A stretch of 64,000 nt of DNA, from assembly GCF_014202345.1 (NCBI RefSeq), contig NZ_JACHGO010000007.1, forward strand, positions 1 to 64,000, given 5' to 3'. The DNA comes from Desulfovibrio intestinalis. GTDB lineage: Bacteria > Desulfobacterota > Desulfovibrionia > Desulfovibrionales > Desulfovibrionaceae. The position numbers and the translations under genes are program-made. Below are positions 27,574 through 37,569 of the stretch, piece by piece (the first letter of the stretch is position 1; the number at the start of each line of letters is the position of its first letter). The notes beneath the pieces were generated by a model. The model saw nothing but the letters and a program-made list of their open reading frames with translations, had not been told where the DNA came from and did not search any database.

Positions 27574-28415
27574 ACGGTCTTTTGCCCCAATCTGCGCCTG
27601 TATGGGCCGCATGGTGGACTGGACGCTGATGCAAATCAGCCGCCGCCTGCGTTTTTTACACGCATCTGCGCCCTCTGCACTTCTGCCTGACGTCTTTAGG
27701 TCGGGTCACTTTGGGAATGTACATTCTCAAGCTTCACGATGCGCTTGTTACGTCCCGAGTTCAGCTGACATTCGCATTCTCGAATGAATAACACCTGTGA
27801 AATGCGAAACATTGCACAGGTGATCTGCACTGGGGCTTACTTCACAACGCGTAAAGCATCCTTAATTTTGCGGGCAATGCCTGAAGCCGCCCCTGCGGCT
27901 CAACGCCGATTGGTGGCAGGCGGCTACCGACGGCGTCGACCAGTGGCAGCCGCAATCGACTGTGTATTCCTCCAATTGCATGGCTCTAACTGCCTCACGC
28001 CCCCAATAACACCCCCTATTCATCTCTGGCGGTGTCGGCAAAATGGCGGCTCGCTCGTCCGCTACGGGGCTGATAGCCCATCGCACTCAAGTGCGAACAC
28101 CGTTCACTTGCCTTCAAGGCAACCCAAGGCGTTGGCGCATAAGCCGTAGTCAGACACCGTCAATTTATTTGCTCCAAGCGCGCAAAACTGGCAAACCGCC
28201 GGGCATCATGTGTACGCTCTGGCACTCATGATTTTCACCAACACTCCAGGCCAGCCAAGTGTTTTCGAGTGTTTTCGGCGCGTTGTTCGAGCCGCGCCCG
28301 CCACGTCCGCACATGTCCATCGCTCTTTCATATGCCCGGGCAGGGAAAATTTGCCTGGCTCTGTTGGTGGCATTCAAATTGCATATTTTCAGAGCACCCG
28401 CCCCAAGCGGAAAGT
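27574..28415. other. non-coding gap
   Basis: Several short open frames exist but none has a ribosome site or recognisable product. Nothing is called here. Confidence 0.5.
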
Positions 28416-28446
28416 TTGACCCCACCCGCGCATGCGGCCATATAAT
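28416..28446 (+). promoter_or_regulatory. probable sigma-70 promoter of the gene at 28460
   Basis: TTGACC (28416-28421) and a perfect TATAAT (28441-28446) are 19 bases apart. Transcription would begin close to 28453, only about 7 bases before the ATG, with the AGAGGA ribosome site at the very 5' end. Confidence 0.55.
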
Positions 28447-28459
28447 AGAGGACACCGTC

Positions 28460-28708
28460 ATGGAAATTTCCGGCATCAATGCATTCCATCCCTTCACGTT
28501 CCCCCGCACCGACAAGGACGATTCCGGCTCCACCCCCGCCGCCGTGCAGGATGTTGTTAATCTGAGCACCCCCAAGCTGCTGGAAGATAATGAAGTGGAT
28601 TCTGTCATGGATGACACCCTTAATATGATCGCCCAGGACAACGTTGGCGCTCTTTCAGTCCACAGCGGCCTGAGCCAGAGCCGGGTTTTTGCCCTGCTCG
28701 GCATGTAG
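28460..28708 (+). CDS. small conserved hypothetical protein
   Basis: 82 residues beginning MEISGINAFHPFTFP, acidic, no signal peptide or membrane segment. AGAGGA lies eight bases before the ATG. A central acidic segment (VVNLSTPKLLEDNEVDSVMD) and the ending SQSRVFALLGM look structured but I do not recognise the family. Longer upstream extensions of the frame are not supported. Confidence 0.65.
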   Translation: MEISGINAFHPFTFPRTDKDDSGSTPAAVQDVVNLSTPKLLEDNEVDSVMDDTLNMIAQDNVGALSVHSGLSQSRVFALLGM

Positions 28709-28755
28709 CCCTGCAGGCTGCGAACATAAAATTTCGCAACGTATACAGTGAAAAT

Positions 28756-28834
28756 TTGACACTTGCTCAGGCTTGAGGCTATCGTTCTCAGTCTGCACTT
28801 GGCACAGAACTTTGTTCTGTGCCGTGTTTTTTAC
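28756..28834 (+). promoter_or_regulatory. tyrS promoter followed at once by a terminator-like hairpin
   Basis: TTGACA (28756-28761), 18 bases, TATCGT (28780-28785). From 28801 a perfect 10-bp stem GGCACAGAAC / GTTCTGTGCC with a TTT loop is followed by GTGTTTTTT. The hairpin would start near +9 of the predicted transcript. It may end transcription from the gene at 28460, or act as an attenuator of tyrS. Confidence 0.55.
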
Positions 28835-28880
28835 TAACAGCACTGTATTATTACCGCAGCCAGCATAAGAGGACAGGGTG

Positions 28881-30077
28881 ATGACCGATATTGACCGCCA
28901 AATGGCTACCATCAAGCGCGGCGTGGCCGAACTGATCGACGAGAAAGAATTACGTAAAAAAATCGCTCGCGGTAAGCCCCTGCGCATCAAGGTGGGCTTT
29001 GACCCCACCGCTCCTGACCTGCATCTGGGGCACACGGTGGTCATGCACAAGATGCGCCATTTCCAGGAACTGGGGCACCATGTGATCTTTCTTATCGGTG
29101 ATTTCACCGGGCGTATCGGTGACCCTTCCGGCCGGTCTGAAACCCGCCCCCCCCTCACCGAAGAACAGGTGATGGCCAATGCAGAGACCTATAAAAAACA
29201 GGTCTTCAAAATTCTTGATCCCGAAAAAACCGAAGTTGCCTTCAACTCGGCCTGGCTTGGCAAGATGGACGCCACAGACTTCATCAAACTGGCCTCCAGC
29301 TACACTGTGGCCCGCATGATGGAACGCGACGACTTTGAAAAGCGCTTTCGCGAACAGCGCCCCATTTCCATTCACGAATTTCTTTATCCGCTCTGCCAGG
29401 GCTATGACTCCGTCGCGCTCAAAAGCGACGTGGAAATGGGCGGCACTGACCAGAAGTTCAACCTGCTGGTCGGGCGCAACCTTCAGGCCCACTACGGCAT
29501 TGAAAGCCAGTGCATTCTTACCATGCCCCTGCTGGAAGGCACGGACGGCGTGCGCAAGATGTCAAAATCTTACGGCAACTATATCGGCATCGACGAAGCG
29601 CCCTCAGAGATCTTTGGCAAAGTTATGGCTGTCTCTGACGAACTTATGTGGCGCTACTACGAACTGCTTTCTTCCAAAAGCCTTGAAGACATCGCCAGCC
29701 TGAAAGAACGCGTTGCTGGCGGCGATGTACACCCCAAGGCAGCCAAGGAAGCCCTGGCGCACGAAATGGTCAGCCGCTATCACAGCCCCAAAGACGCGGA
29801 CGAAGCTCAGCAGGGATTCAATGCGGTTTTTGCTGGCGGCGGCGTACCGGACGACATGCCCGAGCACCAGTGCCAGAACGGCGAAGACAGCACCCCGCCT
29901 GTTTTTCTTGAAGCCGCAGGCCTTGTCAAAAGCCGTGGTGAAGCCAAACGCCTTATGAAGGAAGGCGCGCTTGCCATTGACGGCCAGCGTTGCGAAGACG
30001 CAATAAGCCCCCTGCCCGCAGGCGAATATGTGGTAAAGCTCGGCAAAAAGCGCTTTCTCAAGCTTACTGTACGCTAG
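28881..30077 (+). CDS. tyrS: tyrosyl-tRNA synthetase
   Basis: Charges tRNA-Tyr. The class I signature appears as HLGH in [14 protein letters not shown] and the KMSKS loop as [12 protein letters not shown]-terminal S4-type RNA-binding domain is present ([20 protein letters not shown]). About 399 residues. ATG at 28881 is preferred to the GTG one codon upstream, with AGAGGA in front. Confidence 0.95.
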   Translation: MTDIDRQMATIKRGVAELIDEKELRKKIARGKPLRIKVGFDPTAPDLHLGHTVVMHKMRHFQELGHHVIFLIGDFTGRIGDPSGRSETRPPLTEEQVMANAETYKKQVFKILDPEKTEVAFNSAWLGKMDATDFIKLASSYTVARMMERDDFEKRFREQRPISIHEFLYPLCQGYDSVALKSDVEMGGTDQKFNLLVGRNLQAHYGIESQCILTMPLLEGTDGVRKMSKSYGNYIGIDEAPSEIFGKVMAVSDELMWRYYELLSSKSLEDIASLKERVAGGDVHPKAAKEALAHEMVSRYHSPKDADEAQQGFNAVFAGGGVPDDMPEHQCQNGEDSTPPVFLEAAGLVKSRGEAKRLMKEGALAIDGQRCEDAISPLPAGEYVVKLGKKRFLKLTVR

Positions 30078-30104
30078 CCTGTAATCCGCGCGCACGGTAA
30101 TTTT

Positions 30105-30150
30105 GCCATAAAAAACGGCAGCCATTATACAGGCTGCCGTTTTTTATGGC
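30105..30150. terminator. intrinsic terminator after tyrS
   Basis: A 19-bp perfect stem (from GCCATAAAAAACGGCAGCC at 30105-30123 to its complement ending at 30150), with T and A runs built in, works in both directions. Confidence 0.92.
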
Positions 30151-30296
30151 GTATCAAATTTTTGAAGCTATACAAGAACTGAAATTCCCAAGGGTTCTGG
30201 CTGCACACCTGTTGCCCCACAGGCAGACCTTACGGTACTGGCAGCGCCTGCCCCCGCATTCAAGAGCTCACTGCGCAAAAGGCGATCCGCAGCAGC

Positions 30297-30857
30297 CTAA
30301 TTGCCCGATGCGGTTCCCGCTGACTCAAGAGCGCCCTTTGAAGTCATTGCACCAGCTACAGATGCCAGATCTGCCGCCCTATTGGCAGTCAAACCGCCCG
30401 CCTTACCTGTCAATCCTTCAAAATTGTTTGGTAAAGCACCAGATAAACTGTCTGCCAAACTACCTGGAAAATTGGCAACCGCCACTGTTGGTGCAGGATT
30501 TTCCGCCGATGCAGCGCCCCTGTTGTCCCCCAGATTTTTCTGATTTTGCCTGGCTTTTCCTTCAAGCCGCCGACGCAGTTCATCCAGATTTCTTTCTGAT
30601 GTCTCAAGCGTGCTCTGCTGCATGTCAAAGCCCATTTGCCGGGCGGCTTTTTTGCCTTCAAGCATGCGTTGCGACTCGTTTTCCGCTGCGGCGGCCGCAG
30701 CCATGCCCGCGGCCAGAATACTGCATTGCCTGCTGGACATGGCCTGCTTGTCTACTTGAGCAGCCAGATGCCTGCCTTTGGCATAGCGCGATTCTTCGCT
30801 GCTGGCGTTAAAAAAATTCTGCGCCATCATGCTGTCTGAACCGATTCGTATACTCAT
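30297..30857 (-). CDS. hypothetical protein, Ala-rich
   Basis: About 186 residues, not recognised. The N-terminal half is helical (AAGMAAAAAAENESQRMLEG, then ETSERNLDELRRRLEGKARQ) and may form a coiled coil; the C-terminal half is low-complexity Ala/Gly/Ser/Asn. There is no signal peptide and only a weak ribosome site (TGAGG). Confidence 0.55.
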   Translation of the reverse strand: MSIRIGSDSMMAQNFFNASSEESRYAKGRHLAAQVDKQAMSSRQCSILAAGMAAAAAAENESQRMLEGKKAARQMGFDMQQSTLETSERNLDELRRRLEGKARQNQKNLGDNRGAASAENPAPTVAVANFPGSLADSLSGALPNNFEGLTGKAGGLTANRAADLASVAGAMTSKGALESAGTASGN

Positions 30858-31007
30858 GACGGCCTCAGCGGATTCTGATAATTTTTTGATGCTCCCTGTT
30901 TATAGCATCGGCTTGCGCAGCAAATACATTAGAAAAAAACATATTCAAATTTGCGCTTCAATGGCTGAAAGAGACGTGCACTGCCTCTCCGATCCGCTGC
31001 TTGCGTA

Positions 31008-31700
31008 TCAGCAGTCCAGCGCCATTTCCGCCGCCGCAGTGGCGTGCAGCAGCGTTGTGTCCAGCATGGGGGCGTCGGTATCCTGCGGGCGCACCAGCAG
31101 GCCTATCTCTGTGCAGCCAAGCACGATGCCCTGCGCGCCCTGCCCGCGCAGCCCGTCAATGACAGACAGAAATTTTTGCCGCGAAGCCTCGTCAATGCGG
31201 CCCATACACAGCTCCTTAAAAATGACGTCATTAATCATGCCCCTGTCTTCGGCATCAGGAGTGAGCACCTCAATGCCCCGGCGCTGCAACACGCCACTGT
31301 AAAAGTCTTCTTCCATTGTGTAGCGTGTGCCCAGCAAGGCAGCCCTGGTCATACCCCGGCGCAACAATTCGTTGGCCGTGACCTCCGCCAGATGCAGCAA
31401 AGGAATGTTGACAGCTGCCGCCACCTGTGGAGCCACCTTGTGCATGGTGTTGGTGCAGATAAGCATAAAATCCGCCCCGCCCCGCTCCAGACGACGAGCT
31501 CCGTCTGCCAAGATGGCCGCGGCATCGTCCCATCGGCCTTCGGCCTGACAGGTTTCAATTTCAGCAAAGTCCACACTGAACAGCAGACATTTTGCCGAAT
31601 GAAAGCCGCCAAGCCGCTGCTTAACCACGCGGTTTATTATCTGATAATAGGAAACCGTACTCTCCCAGCTCATGCCGCCTAACAGGCCGATGGTTTTCAT
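31008..31700 (-). CDS. aspartate/glutamate racemase family protein
   Basis: Cofactor-independent amino acid racemase of the RacD/YgeA type. The two catalytic cysteines are visible, in MLICTNTMHK and GIVLGCTEIGLL; GLLGGMSWEST is the N-terminal family motif. About 230 residues. ATG at 31700 follows GGGAG. Divergent from the PFK-2 gene with about 100 bases between. Confidence 0.88.
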   Translation of the reverse strand: MKTIGLLGGMSWESTVSYYQIINRVVKQRLGGFHSAKCLLFSVDFAEIETCQAEGRWDDAAAILADGARRLERGGADFMLICTNTMHKVAPQVAAAVNIPLLHLAEVTANELLRRGMTRAALLGTRYTMEEDFYSGVLQRRGIEVLTPDAEDRGMINDVIFKELCMGRIDEASRQKFLSVIDGLRGQGAQGIVLGCTEIGLLVRPQDTDAPMLDTTLLHATAAAEMALDC

Positions 31701-31799
31701 GTTTGCTCCCTGCATGTGATGGTGCAGTGCGGCGCCGTCTGAACGTCCGCTTGCTTTTATTTGGGGGTCTTATACCGTACTCTGCCAAGGGGAGGCCAT

Positions 31800-33017
31800 A
31801 TGCACAAACTCTATGTAGCCATGGTGGGGCTGCCCGCCCGCGGCAAGTCCACGCTGGCCAAACGTATTCGCGACGGCCTGATGGCCGAGGGCATTCAGGC
31901 AAAGCTCTTCAACAACGGCGACATGCGCCGGGCGCTTATGGGCGCGGAGTCTACCAGCCCTGATTTTTACAATCCCTCCAACGCGGCGGGGCGTGAAGCC
32001 CGTGAAATGATCTGCCGCCGCAATATGGATCTGGCCCGTGGATGGCTGGCCGATGGCGGCGAAGTGGCCATTTTGGACGCCACCAATGTAAGCCGCGGCC
32101 GCCGCCGCATGATTGAGAGCACGCTGACCGACCACCCGGTGCTGTTTGTTGAGTGCGTCAACGAGGACCAGCTTTTGCTCAAGGCATGTATCCGGCGCAA
32201 AACCACGCTGCCGGAATACGCGGCCTACAGCGAAGAAGAGGCCCTGCAAAGCTTCATGAAGCGTATAAGCTACTATGAAGCCATCTACGAACCGCTGGAA
32301 GAAGAAAAATTCTGGCTCTGCGTGGACTCCACAGCCAACCGGATTCTGGCAGAGCGCCCCTGTGAAGGCTCGCCCTTCTACCCGGCCATACGCGAAATTG
32401 TGGTCAGCGCATGGGTTCACTGTCTGTATCTCGTACGCCACGGACAAACGGAATTCAACGTTCGCGGCCGTATTGGCGGCGATCCTCCCCTCACGGCCAA
32501 GGGCCGTGCCCAGGCCCAAGCCCTGGCCCAGCACATGCGCCATAAGGAAATCGACTGGGTTTTCACATCCACCCGGCTACGTTCGCACGAAACGGCTACC
32601 CCATTGCTGGCCGAGCGCCCCGGAGCGCACATAATGGCCTTTAAAGAATTTAACGAAATTTGGGCCGGAGACTGCGAGGGCATGCTGTACAGCGAGATAC
32701 GGGAAAGAATGCCCCAGGTCACGGCCGGGCGCAATGCCAACAAATTTTCCTATGCCTATCCCAATGGTGAGAGCTACGCTCTGCTGGGCGAACGCGTACA
32801 GCGCGGCCTGCGGCGTGCCCTGTTTCTTGCTGGCGACACCCCCCTTGTCATTGTTGGACATCAGGCTATCAACCGGGTCTTGCTGTCGCTGTTTTTACGG
32901 CAACGAAGCGAGGACGTGCCCTACATTTACATCCCCCAAAACCAGTATTACCACATCAGCCTGACACCACGCCGCAAGGTCTTTGAGAGGGTTCCCTATC
33001 AGGATGACAGCAGGTAA
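31800..33017 (+). CDS. bifunctional 6-phosphofructo-2-kinase/fructose-2,6-bisphosphatase
   Basis: Makes and breaks fructose 2,6-bisphosphate, the glycolysis regulator best known from eukaryotes. The N-terminal kinase has the Walker A loop GLPARGKST (Lys16), almost the human sequence, plus FNNGDMRR and LDATNVSRGRRR. The C-terminal phosphatase has LVRHGQTEFNVRGRIGGD (His214), FNEIWAGDCEGM (Glu286) and IVGHQAINR (His354), the catalytic set of FBPase-2. About 405 residues, shorter at both ends than animal enzymes. ATG at 31800 follows GGGAGG. Both active sites look intact. Confidence 0.9.
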   Translation: MHKLYVAMVGLPARGKSTLAKRIRDGLMAEGIQAKLFNNGDMRRALMGAESTSPDFYNPSNAAGREAREMICRRNMDLARGWLADGGEVAILDATNVSRGRRRMIESTLTDHPVLFVECVNEDQLLLKACIRRKTTLPEYAAYSEEEALQSFMKRISYYEAIYEPLEEEKFWLCVDSTANRILAERPCEGSPFYPAIREIVVSAWVHCLYLVRHGQTEFNVRGRIGGDPPLTAKGRAQAQALAQHMRHKEIDWVFTSTRLRSHETATPLLAERPGAHIMAFKEFNEIWAGDCEGMLYSEIRERMPQVTAGRNANKFSYAYPNGESYALLGERVQRGLRRALFLAGDTPLVIVGHQAINRVLLSLFLRQRSEDVPYIYIPQNQYYHISLTPRRKVFERVPYQDDSR

Positions 33018-33224
33018 ATCTTACTAGTTCGCTTGTCTTTATTAATAATAAGTTTTACCATTATTCACACTGGAATTATGGGCGGTAGCGCCATTCTGAT
33101 TTTGCGTCTTGTAAAATACGGATTTTATGGCGATAACCCTCAAGGAAAACCCTTATTAACCGATTGGTATATATGTTGGCCCCTGCACATGTTGTAAGGG
33201 CAATTAAGAACTAAGGACACCCCA

Positions 33225-34985
33225 ATGAAACTACAAACAAAACTTTTGGCCGGGTTTATTATTTCGGCCCTAATCACTTTGTCGGTAGGCATCTTTGCCG
33301 CTTCACGGCTGCACGATATGAGCAAGGCCGACACTGTTCTGTACACCCGCGCCGTGGAGCCTATGGGCGACCTGCTTAATATCGCAGCGTATTTTCAACG
33401 CATCAGACTTAACGTGCTGGACTTCATAAGCACAAACAATGAAGCCACAAAAGAACGCTCACGCACGGTCATTCCCCAGTTTCGTTCAATAATTGACAGC
33501 AGCGCTGTCAAAGTGGAAGCGACCCTGATTTCTGACGAAGCTCGCAGGATCATAGCTGAATACAAGGAACGGCGGCAGGATTTCCGAAAGCTGACCGATA
33601 CAGTCATGGCTATGGTTGAGACAGGCAACAAGGAAGAAGCCTACACGCTGTGGAGCGGCAAGGGCCGGGAAATATCCACGGCCTACCAGAAGGCCATTGA
33701 CGCCCTTGTAGCCTCCAAGCGCGAACAGGGCAGCTTGCTGGCCACCCACAACGCTACTCTGGCCGATACGTCAAGCTATCTTTTGTACATTGCCCTTGGT
33801 TTCGGACTTTTGCTTTCCATCACTATGGGTGTTTTGCTGACACGCAACATCATGCAGCAGCTTGGTGAAGACCCCGGCTATCTGGCCAGCGTGGCGGGCG
33901 AAATCGCGCGTGGCAACCTTGAAGTGAACTTCCGGGCGCAAAAGCGGCCCGGCGGCGTCTACCATGTGATGCAAAGCATGGTTGGCACCATGAAGGAAAA
34001 AATAGCCGAAGCCGAAGAAAAAAGCGCAGAAGCAGCCCGTCAGGCCGATCAGGCCAATATTGCCATGAAGGAAGCTCAGGAAGCCAAGGATGAAGCCTTG
34101 CACGCCAGAGCAGAAGGCATGTTGCAGGCTGCAAACCAGCTTGAAAATGTGGTGAATATCCTCACCTCGGCATCCGAAGAACTTTCGGCGCAGATTGAGC
34201 AGTCCAGCCGGGGTTCTGACGAGCAGTCCCTGCGCATCAGCGAAACTGCTACCGCTATGGAACAGATGAACGCCACAGTGCGCGAAGTGGCGAGCAACGC
34301 GGGGCACGCTTCTGAAATGTCCGGCAATGCACGCGCCCAGGCTCAGGAAGGCGAGAACATCGTATCCAGAGTGGTGCACGGCATTAACGAAGTGTCCAGG
34401 CAGAGCCAGGAAATCAAGCAGGATATGGATACCCTGAGCCATCAGGCCGAAGGTATCGGCCAGATTATGGGCGTCATTTCAGACATCGCAGACCAGACCA
34501 ACCTGCTGGCGCTCAACGCTGCCATTGAAGCAGCCCGTGCTGGCGACGCCGGACGTGGTTTTGCAGTTGTGGCCGACGAGGTGCGCAAACTGGCAGAAAA
34601 GACTATGTCTGCCACGCATGAAGTGGGCCAGGTTATCAGCGGCATTCAGGAAGGTACCCGTAAAAGTGTGACCGGGGTGGACCTTTCCATCAGCACCATT
34701 CAGGAAGCAACCAACCTTGCCAACCAGTCGGGCCAGACCCTGCGCAGCATCGTTGAACTGGTGGACCAGACCAACGATCAGGTGCGCTCCATTGCCGCTG
34801 CCAGTGAGGAACAGTCTGCAGCCAGTGAAGAGATCAACAGGTCTGTGGAGCAGGTAGCCACCATATCCGGCCAGACGGCGTCAGCCATGGGCCAGGCTGC
34901 CCAGGCTACGGCGGAACTGGCACGCCAGTCGCAGGTTCTGCAGCGTCTCATCAATGAGATGAAGGAAGAAAGCAGCAAAATCTAA
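33225..34985 (+). CDS. methyl-accepting chemotaxis protein
   Basis: A chemoreceptor of about 586 residues. TM1 ([20 protein letters not shown]) and TM2 ([20 protein letters not shown], near residue 190) bracket a periplasmic four-helix-bundle sensor of ~150 residues. A HAMP-like segment and a coiled coil follow, then the signalling hairpin with [20 protein letters not shown] and [11 protein letters not shown]. It would report to CheA/CheW. The ligand is unknown. It stands alone. Confidence 0.95.
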   Translation: MKLQTKLLAGFIISALITLSVGIFAASRLHDMSKADTVLYTRAVEPMGDLLNIAAYFQRIRLNVLDFISTNNEATKERSRTVIPQFRSIIDSSAVKVEATLISDEARRIIAEYKERRQDFRKLTDTVMAMVETGNKEEAYTLWSGKGREISTAYQKAIDALVASKREQGSLLATHNATLADTSSYLLYIALGFGLLLSITMGVLLTRNIMQQLGEDPGYLASVAGEIARGNLEVNFRAQKRPGGVYHVMQSMVGTMKEKIAEAEEKSAEAARQADQANIAMKEAQEAKDEALHARAEGMLQAANQLENVVNILTSASEELSAQIEQSSRGSDEQSLRISETATAMEQMNATVREVASNAGHASEMSGNARAQAQEGENIVSRVVHGINEVSRQSQEIKQDMDTLSHQAEGIGQIMGVISDIADQTNLLALNAAIEAARAGDAGRGFAVVADEVRKLAEKTMSATHEVGQVISGIQEGTRKSVTGVDLSISTIQEATNLANQSGQTLRSIVELVDQTNDQVRSIAAASEEQSAASEEINRSVEQVATISGQTASAMGQAAQATAELARQSQVLQRLINEMKEESSKI

Positions 34986-35004
34986 GGCTGTTATGCTAGA
35001 GCAC

Positions 35005-35280
35005 TTTCACTTTGAAATATTCAGGCGTTTGCGTGAACAGACGCCCGCCGTGGAAGCGTAAGCGCAGCTTCAGCAGTTGCGACGCAGGAAGCTACGGATA
35101 AGGACGGCTGAGTTACGCTAAAATCTTGCTCAAAGAGTCGTTGCCTTTATCTGTAGCCCGCTAACACGGCAACAGCTAACGCACCAGCAGGGTTTACGAA
35201 AATAAGACAGCGCCGCTATTTGCGCGGTTAAACGCTGTAGCGGGCGTGTCTTAAATTTTGAAATATATATTTTCAAAATT
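35005..35280. repeat. dispersed repeat family B, copy 2 (structured)
   Basis: Aligns with 8124-8464. 5' hairpin GGCGTTTG (35024-35031) with CAGACGCC (35038-35045); 3' hairpin AATTTTGAAA (35254-35263) with TTTCAAAATT (35271-35280). Stem bases differ from copy 1 but pairing is kept. Confidence 0.7.
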
Positions 35281-35327
35281 AACCAGCCTGAACGCCTGAG
35301 AACTCCCGGTCCAGGCAATAATTACGC

Positions 35328-35358
35328 GAAGCCGCGCACATCATACGTGCGCGGCTTC
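35328..35358 (-). terminator. possible terminator after ilvN
   Basis: GAAGCCGCGCAC pairs perfectly with GTGCGCGGCTTC around a 7-base loop. No clear T run follows on the minus strand, so it may be a weak terminator or an mRNA-end hairpin. Confidence 0.5.
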
Positions 35359-35381
35359 TGCTATACAGCAACCCAAATTTT

Positions 35382-35678
35382 TTAATGTTCAAGGCATCCT
35401 GCCAACTTGCTAAAGACCGCGGGTTCAGCTTGCCCTACCCGCACATCCAGCACGTCGTGCAGTTTGCTCACCTGTTTGATGATCTGATCCATACGGCCGT
35501 CATCCTTGACCACCAGCCACATGCGGCAGGTGGCTCCGCCAGCTTCGGGAGTAACCAAGATCCCCTCAAGGTTGTAAGCACGCCCGGCAAACAGACCGCA
35601 GATATGCGACATGACGCCGGGATGGTTGTTAACACTCAGGCGCAGCATAGTAAGAGCATTTTTGATGGAACTGTTCAT
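35382..35678 (-). CDS. ilvN: acetolactate synthase small (regulatory) subunit
   Basis: Regulatory ACT-domain subunit of acetohydroxyacid synthase. About 98 residues, the short IlvN type. ACT features are LSVNNHPGVMSHICGLFAGR and YNLEGILVTP. It normally gives valine feedback inhibition. The start overlaps the ilvB stop by four bases (ATGA), so translation is coupled. Confidence 0.93.
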   Translation of the reverse strand: MNSSIKNALTMLRLSVNNHPGVMSHICGLFAGRAYNLEGILVTPEAGGATCRMWLVVKDDGRMDQIIKQVSKLHDVLDVRVGQAEPAVFSKLAGCLEH

Positions 35679-37357
35679 AACGGACTCCCCTCAATCATTT
35701 GGCTGTTGGCCGCACCGGGCGGCACCATCGGAAAAACCTTGTCTTCTGCGCGCACCTGAACTTCAATCAGGCAGGGGCCGGGCTTGGCCAGAAATTCTTT
35801 CAGTACGCGCTGTGGGTCTTTTTCAGTATTGAGTCTGGCCGCAGGCAGACCAAAACCCTTTGCAATCTGCACAAAATCTGTGCGGGTGGTATAGGCGGAA
35901 CAGGTGATCCTGCCATCAAAGAAAAGATCCTGCTGTTGCTGCACAAGCCCCAGCCCGTTGTTGTTGCACAGAATAATTTTCACATTGGCCCCGGTTTCAG
36001 CAGCGGTGGCCATTTCCTGAATATTCATAAGCAGGCTGCCGTCGCCGGTAAAACACACAGCTGTGCCCCCGCGCAGTTCGAGTGCCGCGCCTATGGCAGC
36101 GGGCAGGCCAAAGCCCATAGTGCCCAAGCCGCCAGACGTCAGCCACTGGCGTGGTCTGCTCATGGGGTAAGCCTGGGCCACACGCATCTGGTGCTGGCCC
36201 ACATCCGTGGCAATAACCGCCTCGTCGGTCAGCAGATCCGCCACATGGCGAATGATACCGTATGGCGAAAGAATGTCGTCTTCCCGGTCAAACCGCAGTC
36301 CGTGCGTGACTTTGCAGTCAGCTACGCGGTCCAGCCAGCAATCGCGCCTGCGTGGCTGCAACAGGGGCATAAGCAAACGCAAAGCCTGAGTGGCGTCTGC
36401 GGTCAAACCCACCTGCGGCATGCGCAGCTTGCCTACTTCACTGGCGTCGATATCGATATGGATAAGCCCGCTCTTGGGGCAAAAACTGTCCAGACGCCCG
36501 GTGGCCCTGTCGCCCAAGCGAGCGCCCACCACTACAAGAACATCGCATTCTTCCACCAGCATGTTTGAAGCACGCGCGCCGTGCATACCCAGCATGCCCA
36601 CGGCCATCTCGTGCCCGTGGGGCACCACGCCAAGCCCCTGCAAGGACATTACAGCCGGAATATGCTGCTGCTCTATAAATTCCAGCACAGCCGCAGCGGC
36701 TTGCGGCGACGATGTGCCGCCGCCAATCAAAAGCAGTGGGCGCTCCGCCGCATTAAGCAGTTCAGCCGCTCTGGATAAGGCGGCGCTGTCTGGCTCGGGC
36801 ATGGGCGAGGCCTTACCGGGTTCGGGCAGGCAGTCCACTCCGGCGGCAGCCACCTGCACGTCACGCGGAATATCCACCAGCACCGGGCCGGGACGGTCGC
36901 TGACCGCGATGGAAAAAGCCTCGGCAATAACTTTCGGCAACTCTTCGGGAGAACGCACAAGAAAATTGTGTTTGGTGGCCGGAATGGACATGCCGTAGAT
37001 GTCCACTTCCTGAAAAGCGTCGGTCCCAATCATGCTTTGCGGAACCTGCCCGGTGATGCAGACCAGAGGAACCGAATCCATGCGGGCATCGGCCAGGGCT
37101 GTAAGCGTATTGGTGGCGCCCGGCCCTGAAGTGGCAAAAAGCACGCCGGGACGGCCAGAAACCCGGGCCATGCCCTGGGCCATAAAGCCCGCGCCCTGCT
37201 CATGCCGCGCCAGTACATGACGGATTTTACCGCTGCGCCCCAGCGCATCATATAAAGGAAGGTTGAAACCGCCGGGAATACCGGCAATGCAGGTGACGCC
37301 CTGATTTTCAAGCAGGCGGATGGTTAATTCGGCTCCAGAAAGACGTAACATCGCCAC
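35675..37357 (-). CDS. ilvB: acetolactate synthase large subunit
   Basis: Thiamine diphosphate- and FAD-dependent first common enzyme of branched-chain amino acid synthesis. TPP motif CFTGDGSLLMN...NVKIILCNNNGLG, the catalytic Glu region LARHEQGAGFMAQG, and the FAD-region block LDSFCPKSG are visible. About 560 residues. It is preceded on the same strand by a leader peptide and terminator (37404-37559), so expression is probably attenuated by Val/Leu/Ile supply. Confidence 0.95.
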   Translation of the reverse strand: MAMLRLSGAELTIRLLENQGVTCIAGIPGGFNLPLYDALGRSGKIRHVLARHEQGAGFMAQGMARVSGRPGVLFATSGPGATNTLTALADARMDSVPLVCITGQVPQSMIGTDAFQEVDIYGMSIPATKHNFLVRSPEELPKVIAEAFSIAVSDRPGPVLVDIPRDVQVAAAGVDCLPEPGKASPMPEPDSAALSRAAELLNAAERPLLLIGGGTSSPQAAAAVLEFIEQQHIPAVMSLQGLGVVPHGHEMAVGMLGMHGARASNMLVEECDVLVVVGARLGDRATGRLDSFCPKSGLIHIDIDASEVGKLRMPQVGLTADATQALRLLMPLLQPRRRDCWLDRVADCKVTHGLRFDREDDILSPYGIIRHVADLLTDEAVIATDVGQHQMRVAQAYPMSRPRQWLTSGGLGTMGFGLPAAIGAALELRGGTAVCFTGDGSLLMNIQEMATAAETGANVKIILCNNNGLGLVQQQQDLFFDGRITCSAYTTRTDFVQIAKGFGLPAARLNTEKDPQRVLKEFLAKPGPCLIEVQVRAEDKVFPMVPPGAANSQMIEGSPL

Positions 37358-37403
37358 AAGGCTCCTTTTGCGTTGGCTGGGGCTCGCTGGCGGTTTTCCG
37401 GTA

Positions 37404-37437
37404 TAAAAAAACCCCGCCAGCTCGCGCCGGCGGGGTT
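37404..37437 (-). terminator. ilv attenuator terminator
   Basis: On the minus strand AACCCCGCC, a 10-base loop, GGCGGGGTT (hairpin 37410-37437) runs directly into a seven-T tract. It lies between the leader peptide stop and ilvB, about 50 bases before the ilvB start, so it would block ilvB unless read through. This is the position of a transcription attenuator. Confidence 0.85.
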
Positions 37438-37463
37438 CAGATATGTCTTTTATTCTTCCCTGC

Positions 37464-37559
37464 TTATGACGCGCCTAAAGATCGGTCCCGTACTACTAGG
37501 CCGACCATAACGAGGCAAATCATGCCGCTGAAAGAGGAAGAAGTGTTATACATTGTCAT
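37464..37559 (-). CDS. ilvB leader peptide (branched-chain-rich)
   Basis: A 31-codon frame from ATG at 37559 ends at TAA 37464-37466; a 19-residue version could start at ATG 37523. The shorter form reads MICLVMVGLVVRDRSLGAS, with eight Ile/Leu/Val residues, six of them within ten residues. This is the pattern of the E. coli ilvB and ilvGMEDA leaders. The ribosome site is weak for either start, so the start is unsettled. Not conserved-protein coding; a regulatory element. Confidence 0.7.
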   Translation of the reverse strand: MTMYNTSSSFSGMICLVMVGLVVRDRSLGAS

Positions 37560-37569
37560 ACCGTTTTTA

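Noticed and set aside
33105-33140. FliA (sigma-28)-like site TAAA...GGCGATAA before the chemoreceptor at 33225
   Set aside because: The spacer is 13 bases rather than 15 and the -10 has a mismatch, so it is too weak to call.
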